From: Roseiarcus sp963813195
Lineage (GTDB): Bacteria; Pseudomonadota; Alphaproteobacteria; Rhizobiales; Beijerinckiaceae
Direction: 5' to 3'
Length of the DNA stretch: 64,000 bases
Assembly: GCA_963813195.1 (NCBI GenBank)
Contig: CAWEYC010000048.1
Location: forward strand, 10,217 to 74,216
A program made the translations under genes and the position numbers. Below are positions 49,098 to 58,348 of this stretch, piece after piece (position 1 is the first letter of the stretch; each line of letters starts with the position of its first letter). The notes beneath the pieces were generated by a model. That model was given only the letters and a program-made list of their open reading frames with translations, did not search any database and was not told where the DNA came from.

Positions 49098-50832
49098 GTA
49101 ATCGGGGCAGATTTCCGGGCGGCGGGGGGAGTCAGGGATTGGAAAATGTGATTCAAGCTTTGGATGCCGGCCCATGAACCTGATTCGCTGGAACGCCTGA
49201 CCCCCGCTGAGCTGATCGGCGTCGTGCGGGATTTGCTTGGCGAGGTGACGCGACTTCGGTCTGAGAATGAGAAGATCGGCGCAGCGTTCGCCAAGCTGAA
49301 AGTCGAGTATCAGGCGGTCAAGGATGAGCTTGCGCGGCTGAAGCATCTGCCGCCGCGTCCGCCGCAAAGGCCCTCTGGTATGGACAGAGCGACGGATGGG
49401 CCAAAGGCTGGCGGCGACAAGGGGGGACGTTCGACGCGCCGGCGCGGCAGCCAGCTCGACAAGCTGACGATCAGCGCAACGGTGGTGGTGAGAGCGAAAG
49501 CTCCCGCCGGTTCGCGTCACAAGGGCTATGAAGACGTGGTGGTTCAGGACTTGAGCCTGCATCCGCAGGTGACGCGCTATCGGCGCGAGCGATGGGAAAC
49601 GCCGCAGGGCAAGACGATCATTGCCGATCTGGCTGCTGGGATTGTCGGGGGCTATGGCCCCCACTTACATCGCGCCGTATTGACGCTTCACTTTGCCGGA
49701 CAAATGACCTGCGAGCGCATCGTGACGTTTCTCAATGACATAGGCGTGGTGATTTCGAAGCGACAGGTCGTCCGCCTGTTGACGGCCAAGCTGGAGGCGT
49801 TTCGCGCCGAGGATGAGGCCGTGCTGAAAGCCGGCCTGGGCGGCGCCTATGTCACGGTCGACGATACAGGGGCGCGCCATGCTGGCAAGAACGGCTACGC
49901 CACACAGATCGGCTCTGATCGCTTTTGCGTCTTTCGCACCGGCGCCGCCAAATCGCGCATGGCTTTTCTGTCACGCCTTTGCGGCGGCGCATCGCTCTAT
50001 GTGATCAACGACGCGGCGCTCGATTATATGAAAGAGCGCGGCCTGCCGCAGAGCGTCATCGACAAGTTCGCTGGCCATGAGGACCGCATTTTCCGCAGCC
50101 CCGAGGGCTGGGAGCGGCATTTGCAGGCGCTGGGGCTGAGCGTGCTGAAAGTCACTCCCGATCCCGTCCTGATCGCTAACGAAGGCGCGCTGTGGGGGGC
50201 AATCCGCCATCAAGGATTGTTGCAGGACACCGTCGTCGTTTCCGACGACGCCGGCCAGTTCCGCATCGCCGTCCATGCTTTGTGCTGGGTTCACGCTGAG
50301 CGGCTCGTCCATAAATTGGTCCCCGCCAATGACAAGCAGCGCAACGCCATCGAAATCGCCAAGCGGATGATCTGGTGGTTCTATCGCGCTTTGAAAGACT
50401 ACAAACTCGCCCCAAATCCTGAACAAGCCCAGGTTCTGCGCGCGCGGTTCGACCGCATCTTCAACCGCGCCAGAACCGGCTACGCGACGCTCGACAGTCT
50501 CCTCAGACGTCTTTATCGCAACAAAGACGAACTTTTACGCGTTCTCGAGCGGCCGGGCATCCCGCTCAACACCAACGCCTCGGAAAACGACATCCGCGCT
50601 TTCGTCACCAAGCGAAAAATCTCCGGCGGAACCGTCAGCAACAAGGGCCGCGACGCACGGGACACCATGCTCGGGCTCGCCAAAACCTGCATGAAGCTCA
50701 AAGTGTCCTTTTTCGAATACATCGGCGCACGCCTCGGAGTCGCAGGACCAACAATCCCACCCCTCGTCGACCTCATCCAAACCGCACACCCTTGAAGCCT
50801 GCCCGCATCGCCCGGAAATCTGCCCCGATTAC
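49098..50832 (+). mobile_element. IS66-family insertion sequence (single-transposase type)
   Basis: Terminal inverted repeats GTAATCGGGGCAGATTTCCG (49098 onward, and its complement ending at 50832) enclose 1735 bp with one transposase gene and no tnpA/tnpB, the pattern of the ISBst12-like subgroup. The 8-bp direct repeat AGAAAGGC flanks both ends (49090-49097 and 50833-50840), a perfect IS66-type target duplication. Confidence 0.93.
49164..50795 (+). CDS. IS66-family transposase (TnpC)
   Basis: The 543-residue protein begins with an N-terminal leucine-zipper-like segment (LIGVVRDLLGEVTRLRSENE). The DDE catalytic domain has GGAYVTVDDTGARHAGKNGY (Asp), DTVVVSDDAGQFRIAVHALC (Asp) and NTNASENDIRAFVTKRKISG (Glu), and it ends near the right inverted repeat. 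The long insertion between the second Asp and Glu is the typical IS66 arrangement. It is intact. Confidence 0.95.
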   Translation: MPAHEPDSLERLTPAELIGVVRDLLGEVTRLRSENEKIGAAFAKLKVEYQAVKDELARLKHLPPRPPQRPSGMDRATDGPKAGGDKGGRSTRRRGSQLDKLTISATVVVRAKAPAGSRHKGYEDVVVQDLSLHPQVTRYRRERWETPQGKTIIADLAAGIVGGYGPHLHRAVLTLHFAGQMTCERIVTFLNDIGVVISKRQVVRLLTAKLEAFRAEDEAVLKAGLGGAYVTVDDTGARHAGKNGYATQIGSDRFCVFRTGAAKSRMAFLSRLCGGASLYVINDAALDYMKERGLPQSVIDKFAGHEDRIFRSPEGWERHLQALGLSVLKVTPDPVLIANEGALWGAIRHQGLLQDTVVVSDDAGQFRIAVHALCWVHAERLVHKLVPANDKQRNAIEIAKRMIWWFYRALKDYKLAPNPEQAQVLRARFDRIFNRARTGYATLDSLLRRLYRNKDELLRVLERPGIPLNTNASENDIRAFVTKRKISGGTVSNKGRDARDTMLGLAKTCMKLKVSFFEYIGARLGVAGPTIPPLVDLIQTAHP

Positions 50833-50840
50833 AGAAAGGC

Positions 50841-51077
50841 TTGACAATCCGCCCCGCGATGACTTGCCGCCCCGACCCGCTCGCTCGGCCAAAGGCAAAG
50901 CGCCCCGATCGCCGAAATAACAGGATAGCCGAAATTCGGACAATCAGAAAGAGATTGTCAACGCGCGCCAATGTCAATGCCGCCACGGATAGAGCATTTT
51001 GAACTCGTTCTTCTTTTTGGCGGACGAGTGTGCAATTGTTGGGTCCCCGGCCTGGAGTGCAAAGGGAGAGGCATTAG
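50841..51077. other. Upstream region of the S9 peptidase gene
   Basis: No gene. It holds further TTGACAA/TGTCAA motifs and, at 50989-50999, TAGAGCATTTT, which matches the first bases of the IS630 end at 1243 but has no partner. Confidence 0.35.
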
Positions 51078-53084
51078 ATGTCCCTCTTATCGAGCCGTCG
51101 CGACATTCTTAAACTTTCGGCGTTTGGGCTCTCGGCGGCAGCGCTAAAAGCTATTTCGCCGGCGCAAGTCGCGGCGACAGAGAGCCTCGACCTGCCTTCC
51201 CGCCAACTGTTTTTTCGCGATCCGGATCGATCGTCTGTACGCCTCAGTCCTGACGGCCAGAATGTAGCGTGGAGCGAACCTCGCGACGGTGTCTTGAACC
51301 TCATGGTCGCGCCTGTCGGCGATCTCGCGCAGTCGCGTCAAGTCACGCATGCCGCCGATCGCTCCGTCTCTTGGAATTGTATCTGGGCTTGGACTAATAA
51401 GCATATCGTGTTTTTTGATTCGGTCGGCGATGAGAACTACCGCGCCTACAGCGTTGATCTCGATACTGGAAAGACAATACCGCTGACACCGGCCGGCGGT
51501 GTTCGGTCTTACGTCCAGCAGAGATCAAAGCGATTTCCGAATGAGTTATTGTTTGGTGTTAATGCACGCGATCGTCGCCTGTTCGATATTGTACGGACCG
51601 ACGTCACAACCGGCGATAATCATCCGGTTTTTCAAAACCCAGGCTTTACGAGCGTCCACACCGGCATCGACTTCGAGGTTCATCTCGGTCGTCGCTTTCT
51701 CCCGGATGGCTCCGCTGAGGTGCAGAAGCTGGAGCCGGATGGGACTTGGAGTCTCTTCTTAAGGATTCTCCCGGAAGACGCGTTGACGACCTGGCCGGAT
51801 GCGATCAGCGCGAACAGAAAATCGGTTTTCTTAATCGATTCTCGTGCGCGCGACACGGCAGCTTTGGTGGAGATCGATATCGCGACAGGGGAAAGCCGCG
51901 TGCTCGCTGAAGATCCCGAGGCTGACATTGCCAAGGTAATTTACGATCCAAGTTCAATTCGGCCTTACGCAACCGCATCGTCTGCCGCGCGTAAGCGCTG
52001 GCGCCTCATCGATCCAGCCTACGCCTTCGACCTGGATCGGCTGCTCGCGGGCGAGGGCGACGGCGACTTTTCCATAGAAAGTCAGAGCAACGAACACGGG
52101 CGCATCGTCGTCGGTTATTATCGGAGCGATGCGGCGGACGAATTCAAGCTCTACGACCGCAATGCGCGCTCGCTGACGCCTTTATTCAAATCTCGACTCG
52201 ATCTGGATGGAGTGGCGCTGCGGCCGATGAAGCCGGTCGTCATTCCGGCCAGCGATGGCGTCAAGCTGCCGGGTTACCTGACGCTCCCCGAAGAGGCAGC
52301 AAAGAACGGCCCATTGGTTATGGTGATTTATGGGGGGCCCTATTATCGCGACGACTGGGAATATAACGAGACCCACCAATGGCTCGCCAGTCGCGGATAC
52401 GGCGTGCTGAGCGTCAACTATCGGGGCTCGACCGGCTTCGGCAAGAAATTCGTCAATCTTGCGGATCAAGGGTGGGGTGGCCGCATGCAAGACGACCTCA
52501 GCGACGCGGCTGCATGGGCTGTTGCCCAAGGCTACGCCGATCCCAAGCGGCTCGGCTTCCTTGGCGCCAGCTACGGCGGCTTTGCGGCCCTCACCGCTGC
52601 TACGAAAACGCCAGAGACGTTCGCATGCATAATCGATCTGTTCGGGCCGTCGAATCTGGTCACGATGATGCGCAGCTTCCCACCGTATTGGACTTGGCTT
52701 TCCACTTGGAAGCGTCGACTTGCCGACCCGGAAACGGAAGACGGGCGCGCCTGGCTCTTGGAGCGTTCGCCCTTGACCCACGCCGACAAGATCGTTCGCC
52801 CGTTGCTGATCGGGCAAGGGTTGCGCGACGTGCGAGTAACGCCGAAGGAGAGCGAGCAGATCGTGCAGGCCGTGCAGCAACGCCGGGTCCCCGTCACCTA
52901 CGTCACCTTTTCCGACGAAGGCCATGGCTTCGTTCGCCAGGAAAACAACATCGCCTTCTGCGCTGTGGCGGAGGCGTTCCTGGCGAAGCATCTCGGCGGT
53001 AAGTCGGAACCGATTGGGGATGCGCTCTCCGGCTCAACCATCAAATTTGAGGTTGGAAGGGAGCTGATTCCTGGACTTGGATAA
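51078..53084 (+). CDS. S9 family (prolyl oligopeptidase-like) peptidase with Tat signal
   Basis: The 668-residue precursor starts MSLLSSRRDILKLSAFGLSA, a twin-arginine signal, so the folded enzyme is exported. Residues 40-400 form the beta-propeller domain; the alpha/beta-hydrolase domain follows. The catalytic triad is visible as Ser in GFLGASYGGFAAL (about 497), Asp in GQGLRDVRVTP (about 584) and His in SDEGHGFVRQE (about 616). Such enzymes cut short peptides. It is downstream of the IS66 element but complete. Neighbouring genes give no pathway link. Confidence 0.93.
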   Translation: MSLLSSRRDILKLSAFGLSAAALKAISPAQVAATESLDLPSRQLFFRDPDRSSVRLSPDGQNVAWSEPRDGVLNLMVAPVGDLAQSRQVTHAADRSVSWNCIWAWTNKHIVFFDSVGDENYRAYSVDLDTGKTIPLTPAGGVRSYVQQRSKRFPNELLFGVNARDRRLFDIVRTDVTTGDNHPVFQNPGFTSVHTGIDFEVHLGRRFLPDGSAEVQKLEPDGTWSLFLRILPEDALTTWPDAISANRKSVFLIDSRARDTAALVEIDIATGESRVLAEDPEADIAKVIYDPSSIRPYATASSAARKRWRLIDPAYAFDLDRLLAGEGDGDFSIESQSNEHGRIVVGYYRSDAADEFKLYDRNARSLTPLFKSRLDLDGVALRPMKPVVIPASDGVKLPGYLTLPEEAAKNGPLVMVIYGGPYYRDDWEYNETHQWLASRGYGVLSVNYRGSTGFGKKFVNLADQGWGGRMQDDLSDAAAWAVAQGYADPKRLGFLGASYGGFAALTAATKTPETFACIIDLFGPSNLVTMMRSFPPYWTWLSTWKRRLADPETEDGRAWLLERSPLTHADKIVRPLLIGQGLRDVRVTPKESEQIVQAVQQRRVPVTYVTFSDEGHGFVRQENNIAFCAVAEAFLAKHLGGKSEPIGDALSGSTIKFEVGRELIPGLG

Positions 53085-53211
53085 TCCGTCCTCTGTGCCG
53101 GAGCCACGCCCCGCTCAATCCGAACGACAGACAATCCGTCGCCCGCGATCGCCTACGCCGGAGTCCAACGCTTCCACGGCCACCGAGGTTGGATACGGAC
53201 AACAACAGCTT

Positions 53212-54438
53212 TTATGACGAAAGCTTGGTCGCAATTGCGCTGGGACTGCCCGCGGCGCTAACCCTGTACGAGGTTGGCGCCTCCCTCGAAGAGCGTGGCG
53301 CGACAGAATGGCCCGGAGGGGGCGAGTAACCATCGGGAAAGTATGGTTCCCGCCCTCGACTACGTCGCAGGTGGTTGATGATCTCCACGGTCCGGAACGG
53401 CTGGCTCAGGAATTGCAGCCGATCAAAGGGCGGTTGGGAAGCGAAGTCGGCCTTGTAGGCCGACAACCCATTGGTAACGTGGCTTTGTCCCACGCTTCTC
53501 TGGACGGCATCCGCCAAAAACGTCATCTCGGCCAACGGCGCTATACGGACATCGCGAGCGCGGTTGAGGTCGAGCGTGTGAAGCCCAGTGCAGTTAACCA
53601 AGGGGGTGAGGTCGCATCCCCGAGTACCACCCAGGTCCAATGCGCCGAGCCCACGAAGTCCGCTCAAGGGGCTAAGGTCAGAAACCGGAGTGTTCCTGAG
53701 ATGAAGCGAATATAGATTGTGAAGTTCACGGACCGGTCGTAGATCGGCGACTTTCGTTTCATCCAGCCAAAGCCGCCCTAGCTCGCTCAACCGTCTCAGC
53801 GGAGTCAAATCAACGACGGGGCACTCTTGCAGTGCGAGATTTGTCAGACGAACCAGGTCCGCAATCGCGGCGAGATCGTCGATCTCCGTTTGCCAGAAAC
53901 GAAGATGGGTTAGACCGGTCAACCCGGCAACTGGCGCGATGCTCTGGATGCGTGTCGCGCCAACATTGAGGGTTGTCAGCGACTTCAGATTGCGGAGCGG
54001 CGCCAGATCAGAAACCGCAGTCGCTTCGACCGACAGACTTTGCAGGTCGCCAAGTTCCTCCAGGGGAGAGAGGTCGACGACGTTGGTTCGGTTCAGTGAA
54101 AGCCGCTTCAGCCGCGTCAGTCGCGAAAGAGGAGAAATGTCGGAAACGGCCGTCGTGGCGAGATCGAGGTCTTCAAGCGCGGTCAGCTGTGCGAGAATCG
54201 CAACGGAGGTGATCGAGCGCAATCGGATTTTCAGCGTTCGAAGTGATTGCAAACCAGCTATTTCGTCCGGGAGGCGTTGGAGCGGGCCGAGTATTGGATT
54301 GAGTTCCAACCAGCGGGCGCCGCTTGCCTTTGCCTCGGCTATGCGTCGTTTGGCTTCCGCGAAACTCGCCTCGGGCGTTTCGAAAAGTCGAGCGAAAGTC
54401 GGATCAAACGTCGCTTCAGTTCGCTTCCCGAAGGTCAT
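53212..54438 (-). CDS. Leucine-rich repeat protein
   Basis: The 408-residue protein carries about eleven tandem repeats of about 22 residues between residues 65 and 310 with the pattern L--L--L-L--T-V-DLSPL, e.g. LTALEDLDLATTAVSDISPL, LTRLKRLSLNRTNVVDLSPL, LRGLGALDLGGTRGCDLTPL. This is the internalin/SDS22-like LRR type, a solenoid for protein binding. No signal peptide or membrane helix is visible, so it is likely cytoplasmic. The C-terminal 100 residues are disordered and Ser/Pro-rich. Function unknown; a protein-interaction role is inferred. Confidence 0.88.
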   Translation of the reverse strand: MTFGKRTEATFDPTFARLFETPEASFAEAKRRIAEAKASGARWLELNPILGPLQRLPDEIAGLQSLRTLKIRLRSITSVAILAQLTALEDLDLATTAVSDISPLSRLTRLKRLSLNRTNVVDLSPLEELGDLQSLSVEATAVSDLAPLRNLKSLTTLNVGATRIQSIAPVAGLTGLTHLRFWQTEIDDLAAIADLVRLTNLALQECPVVDLTPLRRLSELGRLWLDETKVADLRPVRELHNLYSLHLRNTPVSDLSPLSGLRGLGALDLGGTRGCDLTPLVNCTGLHTLDLNRARDVRIAPLAEMTFLADAVQRSVGQSHVTNGLSAYKADFASQPPFDRLQFLSQPFRTVEIINHLRRSRGREPYFPDGYSPPPGHSVAPRSSREAPTSYRVSAAGSPSAIATKLSS

Positions 54439-55206
54439 TTGTCGCCTCTCTAGAACAGTCTATGCCAACATCCCTCGCGCTGATCTCATGGCCATCGTCA
54501 CCGGAAACAAATCAATAATTCTGACCAGCAAAGGTCAGTTGGTGGTGGGCGCCAAGGAGCACCACTGAAGAAATCTAGGCCGAGCTAAATTGAGAAACCA
54601 ACACCAGTTGGAAAGTGAAATTTTGAGCCTTATTGGCGTAAATTAGCGGCATGCGGCTCGGGGCCGGAAGGCAAAGATAGCGCGGTGGGGATAGCGCTTC
54701 GTTCCCAGTGTTTGTTTGTACGGCGCTCGCGTTCGCAAGTTGCGGAAGGCACGATAGCTAGAGGCGCAAGCTGTCATTATAGGACAATACCCCAGATGAT
54801 GTAAAGAGCGGCCATTGTGGTCGATATGCGCGAGTATGAACGCGACATAACCCAGGGTATCGGTCATACCCTTGAGGGCGAGTCGGGTTATCTCGATTGT
54901 GGTCCAGGCAAGCGCCGACGCAGCCGGTGCAAATTGTGTGGCAATACTCGCTTTTCAGGGTCATCGCGACCGGCCGCTCTTCCCCCAACCGCGACGCTGC
55001 CCGGTGACGGCGCCAACGGGTGCAATCGGACCCGTTCGGGTCGTTCCGCCGTCGGCGATGAAGGTCCGCAGTGGGTCGTTTGCGCCAGGTCCTTGTCCAA
55101 CATCGCAGATCGGCGCTGTGCCAGCAGTTGCTTCACTGATAGGATACGGGTGGCGGCTTTGCCCCATAAAGCGCTGGGCGGTCAAACGCGCATTCAGGAG
55201 CTTTTG
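54439..55206. other. Gene-poor stretch between the LRR gene and a secreted hypothetical
   Basis: No reliable gene in 770 bp. A minus-strand frame from about 54930 to 54643 (LALKGMTDTLGYVAFILAHI ... HNGRSLHHLGYC) has some protein-like character and might be a small membrane protein or relic, but it has no good start or SD. The plus-strand frame across 54817-55206 is compositionally random. Confidence 0.35.
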
Positions 55207-55572
55207 ATGACGATCGATCGCCGGGCCGTATTGGCCGCTCTACCGCTTTCGTTTTTCCTTGCCGGCTCCCTGCGCGCCGCGCCAAAACACCGCTGGCGCC
55301 ATTCAAGCCATTCATGGGACGGGACGTGGAGCGGAAATTGGGGAGGATCAGCCTCGCAAGCCACGTCCATTACGATCGTCAGGAATAAGGTTGTGAGCTA
55401 TACCTACCTAGGCGCTTCAACGGCGGTTTCAGCGAGCAACGTGACGGCGACAAGGGTCACATATGGGGAGAATGGGGTCAGGGTCGTTCTCACACGGACC
55501 GGCCATAGGACGGCTACCGGATCTTTGTACAGCTCGCAGGGGAATGCGACGGCTGCGCTCATAAGGCAGTAA
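55207..55572 (+). CDS. Secreted hypothetical protein (121 aa)
   Basis: From ATG 55207 the protein begins MTIDRRAVLAALPLSFFLAG followed by SLRAAPKHRW, a Tat-like or Sec signal with cleavage near SLRAA. The mature part is a Ser/Thr/Gly-rich beta-type sequence (WDGTWSGNWGGSASQATSIT, VVSYTYLGASTAVSASNVTA). The WxGxWxGxWG start recalls small beta-barrel periplasmic proteins, but no family is certain. An AGGAGC ribosome site lies at 55196-55201. The frame extends upstream to 54817 without support. Confidence 0.65.
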   Translation: MTIDRRAVLAALPLSFFLAGSLRAAPKHRWRHSSHSWDGTWSGNWGGSASQATSITIVRNKVVSYTYLGASTAVSASNVTATRVTYGENGVRVVLTRTGHRTATGSLYSSQGNATAALIRQ

Positions 55573-55683
55573 GACCAAGCAGTCGGTGCGCCCTGACAAA
55601 CTGAGGCGCTGCTCGCGTCTCGCTAGGCCTGCCCGGGCGGCGGCATGGTAGGGTCCCGAGCGCCCTGAGGGGTCTCAATCGAG
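55573..55683. other. Short convergent intergenic region
   Basis: No feature beyond ordinary non-coding DNA between convergent genes. Confidence 0.3.
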
Positions 55684-56373
55684 CTATCGCCAGTCATCGA
55701 TGATATAAATCCCTGGCCGACAGTAACCTGGCTCGTTGTGTCGGTGCATGTTGACGCCCTGAATAGCGGTGCGGAAACCGCGTGCGACCAAGTGCTGATA
55801 CGCTTCGCACCGCGCCAGGTTCGCGCCGGCCAGGAGATTTGGCATGGCGGCCGACACCGCGAGCGACTCGGCGGCGTCCAGCAAACGTCCATAGTCTTTC
55901 TCCGCCGACGGTGTCGCGCGTACGGCCCCGAATTTGATGAAGCAAAAGCCCTTCCCGGCCTCGCTGCGGGGGCCATAATGACAGATCGCGAAGGCCGCCA
56001 GCCCGCCAGCACCCTCGACGAGCACCGTGTCGCCAAGGCCTTGGGCATCCACCGCGGCGATTTCTTCGGAAAGATCAAGACCAGGATAAAGTGCGCCCGT
56101 GACCTCTCGGCTGGCGCGCAACGCTTCGGCCTTCCCTTCATCGGATAGAGTGCTGAACCGCGACGCGCCTTGTATCGTTTCGGACTTGCGCGCCGGCGCA
56201 AACATTATGGCGGTCAGAAACCGAGGATAGAACCCGAACTTCTGATAAAGGGCCACGTGTTTGGCGCTCTGTGCAAAAGTGAACAGCCCATTTTGCGTGG
56301 TCTTCCATGTGAACTGGACCCCGGATTTGGGGCCAGCTGTTAAGGTGTGAAGCGTCCTGCTCTGTCGCAACCG

Positions 56374-56675
56374 ATGGAGCGAGAAATGACGAAGTCACGC
56401 AAGAAGTTTGATGCGGCGTTCAAGGCGAAGATTGCGCTTGAGGCGCTGCGCGAGGACGCGACGGTGCCTGAGTTGGGCGGCACGACGTGCACCCGAACCA
56501 GATTTATGCCTGGAAGAAGCAGGTTCTCGACAACGTCGCGAGCCTGTTTGCGCGCGGCGCGAGCGCCTTGGGCGATGGCGAGGAGGAGCGAGAGCGAGAG
56601 GCGGCCAAGCTCTACGCCAAGATTGGCCAGCTGACGGTTGAACGGGATTTCTTGGCCAAGAGGCCCGGGCGATGA
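56374..56675 (+). pseudogene. IS3-family OrfA, frameshifted, copy 2
   Basis: The frame starts MEREMTKSRKKFDAAFKAKI and runs to DATVPEL; then four bases are missing relative to copy 1 (GAGTTGG-GCGGCACG against GAGCTGGCCAAGCGGCACG) near 56476, and the protein resumes in another frame as HPNQIYAWKKQVLDNVASLF to the end at 56675. The lesion falls in the helix-turn-helix. It may have occurred after the insertion, since the target duplication is intact. Confidence 0.88.
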
Positions 56676-57616
56676 GAGCGCCCGATCGAAGAGCGATGGT
56701 CGAGCGGCCAGGCAAGGATCTTTCGGTGCGCCGCCAATGCACGCTGCTGAACTTGGCGCGCTCAGGCGTGTACCGCGCCAAGCTCGTCACTGGGGCGGAC
56801 GATCTGGCCTTGATGCGGCGCATCGACGAACTGCATCTCGAACTGCCGTTCTATGGCTCGCGGCGGATGACGTTCGTACTCAACAAGGAAGGCCGTGGGG
56901 TCAACCGGAAGCGGGTGCAGCGGTTGATGCGCGTGATGGGGATCGAGGCGCTGGTTCCGCGCCCTGGCACGAGCAAAGCCGCACCCGGACACAAGATCTA
57001 TCCTTATCTGCTGCGCGGCCTGGCGATTACCGAGGCGAACCACGTCTGGGCGTCCGACATCACCTACATCCCGATGGCGCGCGGCTTTCTGTATCTCGTG
57101 GCGATCATCGATTGGGCCAGCCGCGCGGTTCTGTCGTGGCGGCTGTCGAACACGATCGACAGCAGGTTTTGCGTTGAAGCGCTGGAGGAGGCTCTGCTCC
57201 GACACGGAAAGCCGCGAATATTCAACACGGATCAAGGCGCGCAGTTCACCAGCGCCGCTTTCACCGGCAAGCTTGAAGCCGCGGGCGTCGCGATTTCGAT
57301 GGACGGGCGCGGCCGCTTCATGGACAACATCTTCATCGAACGGCTCTGGCGCTCGATCAAATACGAAGAAATCCATCTGAAAGCGTACGCCGATGGCCGC
57401 GAGGCGCGGGCCGGCATCAGTTCCTGGATGACTTTTTATAATTTTCGGCGCCCTCATCAGGCGATGAACAATCAGATGCCGATGGCAGTCTGGCGCGCCG
57501 GCACGGACAAAATCGAGGCGACGGAGAGAGCTGTGGATATGCCGCTTCGCTTGGACAACGCAAACGCGTTGTCCACATACCCACAGCAGAAACAGAAGCG
57601 GCAAGAAGCGGCTTGA
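56672..57616 (+). CDS. IS3-family transposase OrfB (integrase core), copy 2
   Basis: The 314-residue protein matches the copy 1 OrfB along its full length, with the catalytic pattern HVWASDITYIPMARGFLYLV, NTDQGAQFTS and DNIFIERLWRSIKYEEI. Many scattered substitutions separate the copies, so they are not a recent duplication of one another. The start overlaps the orfA end by ATGA. Confidence 0.93.
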   Translation: MRAPDRRAMVERPGKDLSVRRQCTLLNLARSGVYRAKLVTGADDLALMRRIDELHLELPFYGSRRMTFVLNKEGRGVNRKRVQRLMRVMGIEALVPRPGTSKAAPGHKIYPYLLRGLAITEANHVWASDITYIPMARGFLYLVAIIDWASRAVLSWRLSNTIDSRFCVEALEEALLRHGKPRIFNTDQGAQFTSAAFTGKLEAAGVAISMDGRGRFMDNIFIERLWRSIKYEEIHLKAYADGREARAGISSWMTFYNFRRPHQAMNNQMPMAVWRAGTDKIEATERAVDMPLRLDNANALSTYPQQKQKRQEAA

Positions 57617-58037
57617 TTTTGAAGGGCAAGGGCAGGCGAGATTACACCTTAAATCCAACGACCCGTGGTCCCACGAATGGGGTCCAGTTCAATGCGTCGA
57701 ACTGGTCCACAGTTGCGGCGAGCAACGCTTTGGCGATTCCGCGCTCATGCAAATCCGGACGAACAGTGATGGGTCCAAAAAAGCCGACGCTGCCCCATCT
57801 CGTGGCAAAGTTGGAGCCGACCAGAGCGCCATCGAAGGTCGCGCCAAAAGCGGCGACATGCGACGCCCGCCAGCGGCCGTAAACATAGTCGCGGTCCGCC
57901 CAGAAGATTTCCGGGTCAGGGGCGCCAAGAAACGTGCCGAACGCCACTCGGAAGATGCGTTCGGCCTCCGGCAGGTGGCGCTCGGAGAGGGGCGCGATCA
58001 CGGGCTGGGAGGGTGCGTTTTCGATGGTTGTCGACAT

Positions 58038-58348
58038 TCGCTCGTCCTGTTGAGTCTTGTCGAGGAATCGAAATGAAGCACGTCGGGGGCCAGAATGCGA
58101 GCGGCTCGGCTTGCGACGTCGGGTTTCCGATTGCCAGCCTGCAAGCGGATAGATTACTCTTGGCGTTCTGCACCGCGCTCAGCGATGTCGCCGGTCCGCC
58201 CCTGATGCGGACACAGTGTTGTGGGGCGATCATAGTCGAGGTTGCACGGACGACTTTGCGAGCGCTTGGGACCAGAACATGCCGGTCCAGGACCTAGGGC
58301 CAGCGAAATGTCGTGATTTCAGCATGATCGTCCGAAGCAGTATCAGGC
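58038..58348. other. Intergenic region between the GNAT pseudogene and the cyclase gene
   Basis: Divergent promoter region of 311 bp; no gene, hairpin or repeat recognised. Confidence 0.35.

Larger units (their letters stand above)
56310..57691 (+). mobile_element. IS3-family insertion sequence, copy 2
   Basis: The ends are TGAACTGGACCCC (56310-56322) and its complement (57679-57691), total 1382 bp. Direct repeats ATG flank it (56307-56309 and 57692-57694), a 3-bp IS3-type target duplication. It is a diverged sister of the copy at 2001-3389. orfB is intact, orfA has a 4-base deletion, so movement in the future would need a helper copy. Confidence 0.95.
55684..58037 (-). pseudogene. GNAT-fold N-acetyltransferase gene split by an IS3 element
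   Basis: The N-terminal part (58037-57692) reads MSTTIENAPSQPVIAPLSER and contains the acetyl-CoA motif TVRPDLHERGIAKALLAATV; the C-terminal part (56306-55684) reads KTTQNGLFTFAQSAKHVALY then QKFGFYPRFLTAIM, to IYIIDDWR. Removing the IS and one copy of the 3-bp ATG duplication restores one frame across VDQFDA-WKTTQNG, giving a 322-residue protein, a normal length for two-domain GNATs. The gene is therefore inactivated only by the insertion. The start is the ATG at 58037. The substrate is unknown. Confidence 0.88.

Noticed and set aside
50989..50999. TAGAGCATTTT resembling the IS630 end
   Set aside because: No second end or transposase sequence nearby; 11 bases are too few to call an IS remnant.
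53308..53715. Plus-strand frame of 135 codons
   Set aside because: Antisense of the LRR gene; no family-like features.
54643..54930. Minus-strand frame with some membrane-protein character
   Set aside because: No start codon with ribosome site, and no recognisable family; listed only as part of the gene-poor stretch.
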